A stretch of 64,000 bases of DNA from Azadirachta indica (taxonomy: Eukaryota > Streptophyta > Magnoliopsida > Sapindales > Meliaceae), in contig CM040451.1 of the NCBI GenBank assembly GCA_022749755.1, positions 13,033,871 through 13,097,870 of the forward strand. Direction: 5' to 3'. The position numbers and the translations under genes are program-made. The notes beneath the pieces are model-generated. The model was not told the DNA's origin. It did no database searches and saw nothing but the letters and a program-made list of their open reading frames with translations. Shown here one piece after another: positions 16,503 to 26,531 of this stretch (position 1 is its first letter; every line of letters starts with the position of its first letter).

Positions 16503-18363
16503 CTACATGAGGCAGCCAATGTAGTGAGCTTGAGGATACTTTCTCTGTAGTTGTGGCCATTGCACAAAGAATTGATCAGCTATTCGCAACTTGTACAGTA
16601 GCAAGCCGCTTAAAGAAAGCTTTCTAACTCTTGCTATACTCTCAACATAAAAGACGGATGACCATCTAATTCCCATGACCTGTAGACAAGATAGATGAGA
16701 TTAAATGAGGAACTGAAATACCATGATTTCTGTCTTTATCAAGTTGGCAAAAAGCATTAAAAAGAAAGAGGGCTCAAAGCAAAGTACACCATACCTTAAA
16801 TAAAAATGCAATCACACATAGAGGAATACATGTACCAGGGCCATTGCAGAGAACCTAGAGTAAGAGGAATCTTGAACATTAAAGACTGGCTTTAAACATG
16901 CAGGAAAGGAACTACAAAAACTAAAAGAAAACATGAGAGATGAAAGGGTACAATTAATACCACTTGAGGCCTGATTTTAATCATTAGCCACAATGCATGA
17001 GCCGTAGCCAGTAAAGTTGTCCAAACAGAGGTTATATATGATTGTCCAACTTCCCTGCTTCTATAGATCTGCATGAACTGTGCAGAGACCCCCTTGATGA
17101 CATTCTGCATTAATAAACAATTTAGTGTGTAACCTTCTAGATAAATAAGAAAAGAATAATTGAAAAAAATGATTAAATAAATAAATGTATCATCAGGAAT
17201 AAAGAGACAACAAACCCATAGTTAGATGTAGCACATGTGATGAAACTAGTGCGTTTTTCTTTCATTCCATCATTTGACTTTTAACTCGCAAGTTTCACCC
17301 TAGAAGTTTAAACTATCATCCCCGCACATAAAACATATGCATAATCTTCTTGAAAAATAATACCTATTATTAGCATACATTGTGGAACGAAGAAAGCAAG
17401 CCATAAAAAAGGGGACAATATTCTAGGCCAATTCCAATATTCTAATAAATGGTAATTGTAATGTTTTGGAGGATCATGACTCCCTACAAAACCCCATTAA
17501 CTTGCTTCTCATTCCGAAAACCTCCAGATTAGCACAGATAGGTGGAGTAGAAAGGTGGAAAATAATAGACAGTGAAGCATCCATCAACAAACTGGACCTG
17601 GACTATTTCCTGACCACATACATAAAGCTCCTTGTTTCATTTAAATTCATTTGTTTTCCTCAACTTCCACATTAAACAAAATTCAATCCATAGATTGTCT
17701 CCAAAAAGTTTGCATTCTTCCACAGACTCCATTCTAAGAAAGGAACTATTTCTGCCCGAATGATTTGCAAACCTATAAGAAAGCTCCCAGTTATTGAAAA
17801 TTTAGAGATAAACATTCCGTGCAGATTAAAATAAGGACCAAATTGACGGTGATTCTAAATTCAATGACCAAGAATTCCCAGAGCTTTGAAACAGCGAATA
17901 TATATAAAAAAAGATCGCAGTTCAAATAAACAATGTTCGAATCTAATAATGGAAGCTACCTTGCCAATCAACGAATCCTCGAAGACGCGAGCCTTTTGGA
18001 GGCTCATATTATCAGTTGCAGCAGCAATGTAGAACCGTGGACTCAACCGATCCATTAGCAACACGGACAAGAGATTCATCATCTCCGCCGTGTGTCCGCC
18101 TATGAAAAATTTCGAAGAAAGAACAATAATGTATTGTTAAATATAGATAAATACCACTGAATAGATCAACAAAAACAATTTTTAATTTTTTTTAATAATT
18201 ATAATTATGACTTACCTGAACCCAAAACAATGAGAGTAGAGAGCGGCTGCGGAGATTTAGTGTGGCGAGGTTTTCCGGTCAAATACAGAACATGTAGCAG
18301 ACGAATTATGATAATTGCAATAAATGCAATTGCGAAGAAACGACAATCATCCATTTCCTTCAT
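16503..18363 (-). CDS. ALG14: ALG14-type UDP-GlcNAc transferase membrane subunit
   Basis: ALG14 is the ER-membrane subunit that recruits catalytic ALG13 to add the second GlcNAc to the dolichol-linked N-glycan precursor. Five exons on the minus strand (18363-18216, 18100-17961, 17077-16961, 16854-16795, 16679-16503) join to 213 residues, and all junctions keep frame. The N-terminus MKEMDDCRFFAIAFIAIIII is the single membrane anchor. It is followed by STLIVLGSGGHTAEMMNLL, the conserved glycine-rich loop. The middle carries YIAAATDNMSLQKA and QIYRSREVGQSY. The C-terminal half has QVVLCNGPGTCIPLC and GIRWSSVFYVESIARV, ending in HYIGCLM. The second Met (18354) is an alternative start. Exons 1, 2 and 3 recur as dead copies at 31.3-31.9 and 34.4-35.5 kb. 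Confidence 0.95.
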
Positions 18364-19108
18364 CGCAAGAATTTACACGTATGACGACACTGGAGAAACT
18401 GAAACGACAAATTCTTCAATTTCAGAATTGGTAGGAATTAGGAAGAAGGGAAATCTTTTAGATGATTCGATTTCTGCGAAGCTGTGAGCTCCAGAAAGAT
18501 AAATGAAGAAATTGTAAATTTGGGTCGGCCACGAAGAAGAAAGATGAATACGGCCGTATACTGATGTCGTAACTTGGAAGTTAAACTTTGTAGCAAGCAT
18601 GCTCTGAAACCCGGTTGAAAGTAAACTAGCCTTGCCTTCTTAGCCATTGCAATACTATACCAAATTTTGTTCTGAAAGTACCTAAATACCCTTATGCTTA
18701 GTTTTAATTTGTAAATCAGGCGGCAAATTACCAGGAATGGTTAATGGAAGCCATAGCCACCGCCGTTTGCTTGATCTCATATGTGAAGCATCAACAAAGA
18801 GGTGAATCCAGAATTTGACTTTTGAATTGATTAGCTTGCATGCTATATTATGCATCAAGAACAGAGGCAGAACAAACCTGCATGATCAAGACTCAGTTCA
18901 TAAAAAATTGCACTCATCTTGCGAATCTCAACAGAAACCCTCTTTTCTGCGGTTCTGAATTGGTAAGAAAGAAATAGCTTTTACACTCCTGTACGCCCAT
19001 TAATATCTCAGGATCATTCATAATTACATATCGTTGCAACTGGTAAACGTATTTTGAATTTATACTTCATCGAATTGGTGATTTATTACATTCTTTTATT
19101 CGATAGAT
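18364..19108. other. 5' flank of ALG14 and tail flank of the first CNL remnant
   Basis: No gene is supported. The stretch matches 31.94-32.55 kb closely in order and sequence; both share, for example, GATGATTCGATTTCTGC and ACTGATGTC followed by TAACTT. This region is therefore one end of a duplicated block that joins ALG14 to a CNL 3' end. Confidence 0.6.
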
Positions 19109-21120
19109 TCACTTGCCCGCAAACATAACAGAGACAATAAACAAGGATGGAAATTGTCTCATCCTTCCGCTGCCTTGGAAATCATTGTCAATGTACAACA
19201 CATGATTTATTTTACTTATTACAAGATATTGAAGAGAAGGAAGTTGGCCTAAGAGTGGTAATCGAACACTATTTGCACATTTTGAAAGAACAATAGAGAC
19301 AATATTACTAAAAATTTGATTCCCTATCCAAGGCGGAAACTGGGCACCTTTGTACTCTTTTATGACCAAATGTTCAAGCTCTTTGAGCTTCAAGAGCTTC
19401 AAGTACCTTCTCAGCATTTTCTGTAGTTCAAGTTCACTATCATGCCCCCATAACAAGTACAAGCTGTGGAGATTTCGTTTTTGGATCATATTGGCTTCTT
19501 TGGCATCCATCGGATCCCTCACCTTGTTTAGTTGTTTTATATGTAACTCTCCTCCAAGATTTAATCCTTTCAGTTAGGACAAGTGGCAGCCTCTCCTCTT
19601 ATCTACAATGAAGAGAGTTAAAGTCTTTAAGCATGTGATTTGCCCACTTTTTGGTGGCATCTGAGATAAAGACTAACAATCCTGCAGGTCTAGGTGTCAC
19701 AGATTTTTCAGTCGTCTCATGTGCTGAGGTAGGTCCCTAAGAGACCGACAACTTTCCAGTTTCAATGTTTGCAAATTAAGCAAGCTACAAATTGATTCAG
19801 GAAGCCTTTTGATATGTGTTGAAGAAAGGTCTAAATACCTTAGATGTTTTAAATGGCTAATTGAAGATGACAACTTCACCAGTCTGGTTGACTCTGCACC
19901 TAAGGCTCTCAAAGAACTTAATCTGGAGAAGTCACAACTGAAACTCATGTATTCTTTACAGGGGAACATGTTGAATGCATGGGCTGCATTAACAAAGTTC
20001 TCAAGCTTTCAACTTCATATAAAGCTTCTGAGATGGGATATGAATGGTCCGAGCCGGTAAGTAATTTAACGTGAACAGTTTCTTTAGAGATGCTATCAGA
20101 ACTTTTGTCCTCTATAATCATACTTTCATCCTCTATAATAGATTGTGCAAGATCATGGACAAGATCATGCATTCTGAACCGTACACTGTTGCCCGAACTA
20201 TCTTTCTCTAAAGATTGCCAGCATAATTCATTGCAGATCTCATTGCCGTAATCTTCTGGCTCTAATTTTTGACTGGAGGTAATTAAGCCAATAGCCATCC
20301 AAAGATGAATCAAATTGTCTTTTTCAATTACAAATCCTTTGGAAAGATAGCACAATAAGCAAAACAATGTCTCATCCTTGATGGTAAATTAAAGTAACTC
20401 AACTGTAAGGCTGGCAAGATAGAATTTTCATCTCGTGGTAATTCCCAAAGTTCACTTTCCTTAACAGAAAGCCACTGCTTTTCCTCATTTTTGTAATGCA
20501 GCAGACTTCCTACAGACTTTACAGCTAGAGGTATGCCCCCACACTTCTTCACTATCTCCTTCCCTATTGCAACTAAGTTTAGATGTTCTTCCCTCTCGTG
20601 TCCAAATGAAGGTTCCCTGAACAATGACCAGCAATCATCTTCTGTTAAATTTGACAAGTTATGCTCAGGAAGAGTTCCCATAATCGATGCCACCCTTTCG
20701 ATATGAGTAGTGACAACGATCGAAGCACCTTTCGATCCACATACCAATACAGACTTCAATCTATCCCACTTCTCTTGATCCTCATTCCACACATCATCTA
20801 AAACAAGCAAATACCTATTTTGCTTCAGTACTTCTTGAAGGCGTATTTGCAAAGGCTCCACGTCTAAGGCTTCACAGGTGCGTCCAGTTGCAGATTCAAC
20901 TATAGCTTTTATTACCCTCCTCAAACAGAAATCCTCAGAAATGTAAACCCAAATTGTTAGTTCAGAATGGCTCTTCACCCTCTCGTCATTGAAGACCATA
21001 TGAGCAATTGTTGTTTTTTCCAAGCCCTCCTATGCCAAGTATAGGAAAGATGGAAATTTCATCACAACAGGCAACATGCTTCACCAAACATTCAACAATT
21101 TTTTCTTTATCTTGATCTCT
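19109..21120 (-). pseudogene. CNL resistance-gene remnant A (NB-ARC plus LRR, no CC domain)
   Basis: CNL proteins are intracellular immune receptors. Reading 21120 down to 19109 gives GIGGLGK of the P-loop, then a shift caused by an extra A in GGAAAAAACAACAATT. Next come TIAHMVFNDERVKS, kinase-2 RYLLVLDDVWNE, RNBS-B GASIVVTT, GGIPLAVKS and FAYCAIFPKD, then another shift. The MHD motif appears as RMHDLVHDLAQ, followed by LRRs with [13 protein letters not shown]. At least three frame breaks are visible (near 21020, 20350 and 19960), and the last LRRs are missing. The N-terminal CC (Rx-N) domain is absent. At about 21120 the sequence switches to PPR-derived sequence. It resembles the RGA2/3/4 group. 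Confidence 0.88.
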
Positions 21121-21885
21121 TCGTCTAACATCCAAATACAAAATGGATAAACACCCGCCCGTGCATCTTTTCAACATCTATAACCTTCAGAAATTCCAAC
21201 TTGATAAAACACGGAAATCATTATCTTATAAGCCAAAAAAAAAAAAATTATGCTCAGAACTTAAATTATGCAAGAGACATTCATAATTCATTTGGTTGCA
21301 TTTAAAATGCGTATTATTAAGGCTAGTTATTTGTTGACAGGGGTGAGTTTATAAGGCCAGTTCTGAGTAGGGGTGGGCGCGGTCCAGTTCGATTTAGGTT
21401 TTTAAAAAATTGGAACGAAACCAAAAATTTTGCATCTCAAAATTTTGAAACTGGACTGAACTGAATTAGAAGAAAAATCCGGATTGCACCGATTGTATGT
21501 TAGAACTGTATTAAAACCGGACTGATTCGTTCGATTTTTGATTCGGTTCAGTTTTTAAATAAATTTATTATTTTTTAAAAATTTTTCGTTTTATTAAATG
21601 ACGTCGTTTTACGAAAATACAATAAAACGACGTTGGTTAGATGAAAAAGATATTAAAAAATAATATTTTCTGTCCGGTCCGAATTTTTTAAATTAAAACC
21701 GAAACTGGACCGAAAATTTCAAAATTTTTATTTTAAGAATCGAAACCGGATCGAATTGCATAAAATACAGAACGGAACATATAAATTTCAGTCTGATTTC
21801 GATCCGATCCGGTTCGGACTGATTTTTCTGCCCACACCTAATTCTGAGCATTGAAGTGGATTTCTTAGCTTGCCCTAATATGCAA
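21121..21885 (-). pseudogene. PPR gene fragment 1, interrupted by a MITE
   Basis: This matches the intact PPR gene at about 47140-47500: ATCCAAATACAAAATGG, ATTATGCTCAGAACTTAAAT, TTCATTTGGTTGCATTTA and GTGAGTTTATAAGGCCAG all have counterparts there. It covers N-terminal PPR coding sequence with several deletions and stops. A 473-base MITE sits inside it at 21368-21840. On the lower-coordinate side it is joined directly to CNL remnant A. A second copy of the same arrangement lies at 36.2-37.4 kb. Confidence 0.85.
21368..21840. mobile_element. hAT-like MITE, copy 1
   Basis: A 473-base non-coding element with imperfect terminal inverted repeats, TAGGGGTGGGC at the left and GCCCACACCTA at the right (10 of 11 matching). 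It is flanked by GTTCTGAG (21360-21367) and ATTCTGAG (21841-21848), an 8-base target-site duplication with one mismatch. The interior is rich in CGGTTC, CGGACC and AAAACCG words and can fold back on itself. The intact PPR gene carries the unoccupied site GTTCTGAG at about 47474-47481. The 8-base duplication suggests hAT, but I cannot place it in a named family. Confidence 0.85.
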
Positions 21886-22065
21886 CTAAGAAAAGAAAAT
21901 GCTATAACAATCAAGTAATTGGCTTGAAATCAAAGTTTCCATTTATTTAGTAAAAGGACAAAAATGTCTAACACTCTTTATTGATTCAATTCAGTAATTG
22001 AAAGAAATCCTAGAGAACGCAAAAAGAAAAAGAAAAAGAAATTAATTCCGTGCCTGTTGCTTACT

Positions 22066-22757
22066 TTATGCTCCCTTATGCCCTATAATCTGCACGAACC
22101 AATGATCCCACTGTTCCTTCACCATCGACATAAGCATCTCTCTTCCCTCCTCCTCGTATCGCAAATCGTGTGCCTCTGCCTCACACTCTAGAAACTTCTT
22201 TGACTGTTTTTTCAAAGATTTAAGTTTCTTGGAGAGCTTTCGGAGTTCATGGCTGATGTGAGTATAAACGAATTTGCGCGGTTTGTCAGTCTCCACCTTG
22301 ACTTCGGTTTCTAGGAGCAATAAATCGAGCTTCCTCATTAAGTGCGTCAACTCCCGCATGATTTTCATGCATTCGTTGGCTCTGGATCTATGCATCGAAT
22401 ATATGAATCCTCCAAGCCAACCTCAGTGGGAATTTTTGGGGAGACTATTAGATTGTGTGCGGTGTTAATGGCCTGGATAACCGTTGCGATTAGCAATCTC
22501 TCTACTATTCCAGGAGTGTTTTCAACATCTCTTCTCAACTCTACAAAGCGAAATAGATCCATATCGCCGTGTGGAACCGCATACGCCATGTTAGCTATAA
22601 CGGATACCGCAGTCAGCCCGCAATCATGAAGATCATTCCTCACTTTCTTGACCCAAGGTTGTTGACGATCCGCCAAAAAACAATCGTGAAGATTGTTAAT
22701 TGGGAACCGCACTGCCTGCGGAATCATTCCAATCTCCCAAAGAATTGCCAGCTCCAT
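22066..22757 (-). pseudogene. Unrecognised helical protein gene with an apparent one-base frameshift
   Basis: I do not recognise this gene. An open frame starts at 22757 (MELAILWEIGMIPQAVRFP) and runs to a TGA at 22365. A second frame continues to 22066 and ends IIGHKGA. Upstream of its first Met the second frame reads GWLGGFIYSMHRSRANECMK, which looks like the true continuation. The break is therefore probably a single base near 22420-22430. The joined product would be about 230 residues. Its C-terminal half is lysine- and glutamate-rich and likely coiled-coil (ELRKLSKKLKSLKKQSKKFL). The promoter side holds 80-base tandem repeats. It may be a live gene with a sequence error, or a dead one. 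Confidence 0.5.
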
Positions 22758-22961
22758 TGTCCAGAATTCAGAATTCAAGAAAAGGGTTGGGTTTCTTTCT
22801 TTATTTCTTTATTTTTTTTTGACTTATTTTGTGTGGTGAGAGAGGGAAAGAACAGAATAATTGGTGAAGGTAGAGGAAAAATTGATTCGTTGGGAGGGTT
22901 TCTAATTTCTAAATGGTGCAAGCATAGCTATTTATAGATAAACTATTCACCTGAAGAGGTG

Positions 22962-23170
22962 AGGCTGGGGCTCACCCGATAACGGTCTTTACTGATTATA
23001 ACAGAAATCACTGGGTAGTTAATCGGTTTCTAGTAAGCACTGAGCTTGCCTCACCCAATAACGGTCTTTACCGATTATAACAGAAACCGTTGGGGTAGTT
23101 ACTCGGTTTTCAGTAAGCACTGAGCCTGCCTCACCCAATGACGGTCTTTACCGATTATAACAGAAGCAGC
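22962..23170. repeat. 79-80-base tandem repeat, about 2.7 copies
   Basis: The unit includes ACGGTCTTTACCGATTATAA, then CAGAAACCGTTGGG, TAGTTACTCGGTTTTCAG and TAAGCACTGAGCCTGCCTCA. ACGGTCTTTA recurs at 22982, 23061 and 23141, giving periods of 79 and 80. Copies differ at several positions. The array lies directly upstream of the unrecognised gene at 22.07-22.76 kb. A related but diverged stretch lies upstream of the coiled-coil gene at 43.1 kb (ATAACGGTTTTTAG...GTTAAGCAC). Confidence 0.85.
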
Positions 23171-23214
23171 TTAGTTTCGGTTATATCCAGTAAACAGTCA
23201 GCGCTTAGACAGGC

Positions 23215-23415
23215 AACTTGATAAACGGTGAAGACGGCGCTCGTGGAGGACTATGGGTAGTTATTTCCGTTATGTTGGCTCAGCGCTTACCCACGGGTGA
23301 TAAACAGTGAAGAGTAAAGGACTCGCAGTAGTTATTTTCGTTAAGTTGACTCAGCTCTTGCCCCCTGGGTAGTTATTTCCGCTATGTTGACTCTGCGTTT
23401 ATCCACGGGTGGGCG
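23215..23415. repeat. Diverged repeat cluster adjacent to the 80-base array
   Basis: GTAGTTATTT followed by CCG or TCG, an A/T-rich step, GTTGACTC or GTTGGCTC, and ACCCACGGGTG or TCCACGGGTG recurs near 23255, 23326 and 23366. Spacing is irregular (about 70, then 40 bases). ATAAACGGTGAAG and ATAAACAGTGAAG also recur. I see no gene in it. It appears to extend the 80-base array in degraded form. Confidence 0.6.
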
Positions 23416-23904
23416 AAAACAGTCGTATGTATTCTGATTAATACGCGGCGTTTTGACAAATCTCCAAAAGTTAGTTTGTGACGCAAAGTAAAACATTAAA
23501 TAAATATAATGTTAATGCTGGGAAACCATTTAAACTGCCTTTGGAGATCTTTGGAGGATAGATAAAATTCCTTATTTCTGCCGAAAATTTTCTATGTCCA
23601 ACAGTGCCAGCCAATAAATATAATGTTAACGCTTGAGCCCGTTGAATTAGAATAATCTCCAATCACCTTACAGAAAAGTACTGAATCATGGCACAATTCA
23701 AGGGAGCGCAGAAGGCAGAAACAATGCTGCAAGATGTTGATAAAACACCGCCACTGATAATTTATATAAAAATTATTATATTATGTCAGTCCAATCATTT
23801 TTAAGTGATTTTCCAAAGTCCACTCGTCCAAATATGTAAGACTTCTAGGGATTGCTGAAACATGCTCAGAAGTTGAATTTGAAAATAAATCCAGCAACAC
23901 CCAA

Positions 23905-24083
23905 TTCTGAATTGCCTTGTCTTTCATTTGCTTGTCCTCAGCTTCTTCAACCACAGCTTGTACTGTTGAAAGCAAGCTCGAAAGTTGTTTCATTTCTTCG
24001 TCAACACCCCAGAGTAATCCAAGCTACTTCTGGATCAGTTAGTCAAATTCCCAAGCAGAACTTGAACCAAAGCATCATCCATT
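23905..24083 (-). pseudogene. CNL 5' scrap (Rx-N domain), copy 1
   Basis: From a start codon at 24083 it reads MDDALVQVLLGNLTN and then a stop. In the same frame KQLSSLLSTVQAVVEEAEDK and [10 protein letters not shown] follow, which is the Rx-N coiled-coil start of the RGA-like CNL family. It ends at the position equivalent to QNW in the other copies, where unrelated sequence begins. Only about 60 codons remain. Confidence 0.85.
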
Positions 24084-24162
24084 TTTACTTGAAAGCTAAG
24101 AAAATCCAATGTTGTCAGAAAAATGTTTGTTTGCGAATGCCTGGAGTTTGCCTGAAAGTCAA

Positions 24163-24394
24163 TATATTAATAAATGAAGCTCATCCAAGATGTCGTCCAC
24201 CTTGAACGCCGCTTCTTTGAGCTTCCGCAGCCAATTCTGAATTGCCTTGTCTTTCACTTGCTTCTCCTTTGCATCTCCAAACACAGCTTGTATAGTTGAT
24301 CTCGAGCTTGAAAGTCGTTTCATTTCTTTGTCAACACCCCAAAGCAACCCAATCTCCTTCTGGATAGCAAAACTTAGACCAAAGCATCAGCCAT
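24163..24394 (-). pseudogene. CNL 5' scrap (Rx-N domain), copy 2
   Basis: It starts at 24394 with MADALV and then an immediate TAA. A short deletion follows, then [20 protein letters not shown] and [20 protein letters not shown] up to DDILDE. It is truncated where the normal ECATEASRL block should begin and is joined to sequence resembling the upstream flank of copy 1. The two scraps are therefore tandem partial duplicates of one CNL 5' end. Confidence 0.85.
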
Positions 24395-25300
24395 TGTCAG
24401 TTTGTCACCTGCAAGCTAAGAAAATCCAAAGCTCTCAAGAAATATCTGTGTTTGCAGGTAGATAGGGTATCCTAAAAGTCAATATATTAATAAATGTCAC
24501 CTTCCATGGATTTCAAGGAAGATGGTATTGATTTACAGTGAGACTAGACTCACCGACTATTTGGCTGAATTAGAAAAAGCAAAAGGAATTTACTTTTTAA
24601 ATTACAGAAAGCAGAAACAATTTACTTCCTCCGTTGCCAAAACTTGACTGTTTTTTCTTTTTCCTGGAATTGAAACAAATGAAACCGTTCAAAGTCAATT
24701 CTGTGACCTTGAGATGATTCAATTCAATACCTAGAATGGAAAATCGTAGAAAAAGATTATAAAATATTAAAGAGAGAGGAAATTTAAGCTTCTTCTATTC
24801 TCTCTCGGCACTCGGATTTCTTCATTTTAGGTTTACTATATATACACATTGTCTTTCTCGGTTGAAGAAATTATTTTCTTATTTTTATTTTTATTGAACA
24901 ATAAACTGCTTAATATATACTGATTAAGTTTATATTTGTTGTCGAACAATTACAAAGTGAGTTATACTATTAAAAAATTAATTTTTTTCAGTAATTGAAA
25001 TTTATTCTAGTTAGGGTACTGTTATTGTGTTACATTTTACATTTTTAATATAAAAGTAAAAAATAAATAAAGAATATGCGACAATAACAGTGTATCATAT
25101 CAAATCTGTTAGATATCCATTTCAACCATAATCAAGGAAGTACTCAAACAATCAAACCAGAATATAAGTTCCCCTAAGATCTATATCTGCAAGCAAAACA
25201 TTCATCAAATTCTCATATCATCAACGTGGATGAATTCAATCTCTTACGATGTAAAGCCAATATCACTTTAAACCAAAAAAGTACACGACAGGAAATCATT
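24395..25300. other. CNL upstream flank, duplicated at 40.3-41.1 kb
   Basis: No gene is seen. From the CNL start outward the sequence follows 40323-41100 closely. Both contain AGTCAATA, TTAATAAATGTCACC, CCATGGATTT, AAGGAAGATGGTATTGA, CGACAATAA and AACCAGAATATAAGTTC in the same order. This preserves what was probably the promoter of the CNL family. Confidence 0.65.
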
Positions 25301-25565
25301 GCTAAATCACCATCTTATTCTCTGCAACAGCTTTACATAAGACACTACCAGAACCAGCAAATCCGTCCGTTCATTGATTTAGATTCTCCAAATCTTCAGA
25401 TTTCCCAACCTCAACTTCTTCTTCATGATTCTTGGGCTCTCTAACAATGAAACAACAGCAGAACAATTCAAGCAGTCGGCAGACCTTGAACCCTAGCGGC
25501 TCATTGCCTACTACTTGAATTGCTTCAACAGAATTTTCTCCTCCTCTTCTTCTTCACACACATAA
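25300..25565 (-). pseudogene. Truncated copy of the 43-kb coiled-coil gene, C-terminal end
   Basis: It matches the 3' half of the gene at 43133-43693. Shared stretches include CTTCATGATTCTTGG, AATGAAACAACAGCA or CATGAAACAACAGCA, CAATTCAAGCAG, CCCTAGCGGCTCA and the acidic run encoding EEEEEE. The 5' part is missing, and sequence resembling CNL NB-ARC adjoins at about 25565. This gives a chimeric open frame, 25732 to 25511, that starts in NB-ARC and ends in the acidic tail. Confidence 0.8.
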
Positions 25566-26531
25566 TCATCTTCTTCAAATGCATGTTCCCTGAGCATTGA
25601 CCAGCAATCATCTTCTGTTAAATTTGACAAGTTATGCTCAGGAAGAGTTCCCATAATCGATGCCACCCTTTCGATACGAGTAGTGACAACGATCGAAGCA
25701 CCTTTCGATCCACATGCCAATACAGACATCAATCTATCCCACTTCTCTTGATCCTCATTCTACACATCATCTAAAACAAGCAAATACCTATTCTGCTTCA
25801 GTACGTCTTGAAGGCGTATTTGCAAAGGCTCCAAGTTTAAGGCTTCACAGGTGCGTCCGGTTGCAGATTCAACTATAGCTTTTATTACCCTCCTCAAACA
25901 GAAATCCTTAGAAATATAAACCCTAATTGTTAGTCCAAAATGGCTCATCACAACAGGCAACATGCTTCACCCAACATTAAACAATTTTTTCTTTATCTTG
26001 ATCTCTTCCATACGCCTTAGGTTGAGTTATAATGGAGCCAGTTTGGCGTCCATCCGTGACTTCACCTCGCCTCTCTGCAACTACCTCATTCAAATGAAAC
26101 TTGGTCCGCTCTTCAGTAATTTCATCTCACCTCTCTCTAATCTCCTTCACCCTATTCCCAATCTTTCGACACAATGAAACATCGCTTGGATTCAAGAAAA
26201 AAGTCTTTACCTTGCTAATCAATCTTCCATTTTGGGCTTCAAGCTCTAATCGAGAGGCTTCTGTCGCACACTCATCCAAGATGTCATCCGCCTTATAAGC
26301 TGCATGTTTGAGCTTCTGCAGCCAATTCTGAATTGCCTTGTCTTTCACTTGCTTCTCCTCGGCATCTTCAACCACGACTTGTATAGTTGAGAGCAAGCTC
26401 GAAAGTGGTTTCATCTCTTTGTCAACCACCCAAAGCAACCCAATCTCCTTCTGTGTCAGTGAGTTCAAAATCTCCAGCAAAGGTTGAACCAAAACATCAG
26501 CCCTGGTCGCAGGGAAGATGTGAAAATCCAA
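25566..26531 (-). pseudogene. CNL remnant B (Rx-N plus partial NB-ARC)
   Basis: The Rx-N part is open from 26531: [38 protein letters not shown] and YKADDILDECATEASRLELE. The start codon used by its relatives (ATGGCTGATG) has become AGGGCTGATG here, at about 26502-26504. The P-loop is deleted, the sequence jumping from the KHVAC-equivalent to MSHFGLTIRVYISKDF. A stop replaces Trp in kinase-2 (LVLDDV*). RNBS-B SIVVTTRIERVAS and TEDDCWSMLREHAF follow, then the junction with the coiled-coil scrap. It cannot encode a nucleotide-binding receptor. Confidence 0.88.
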
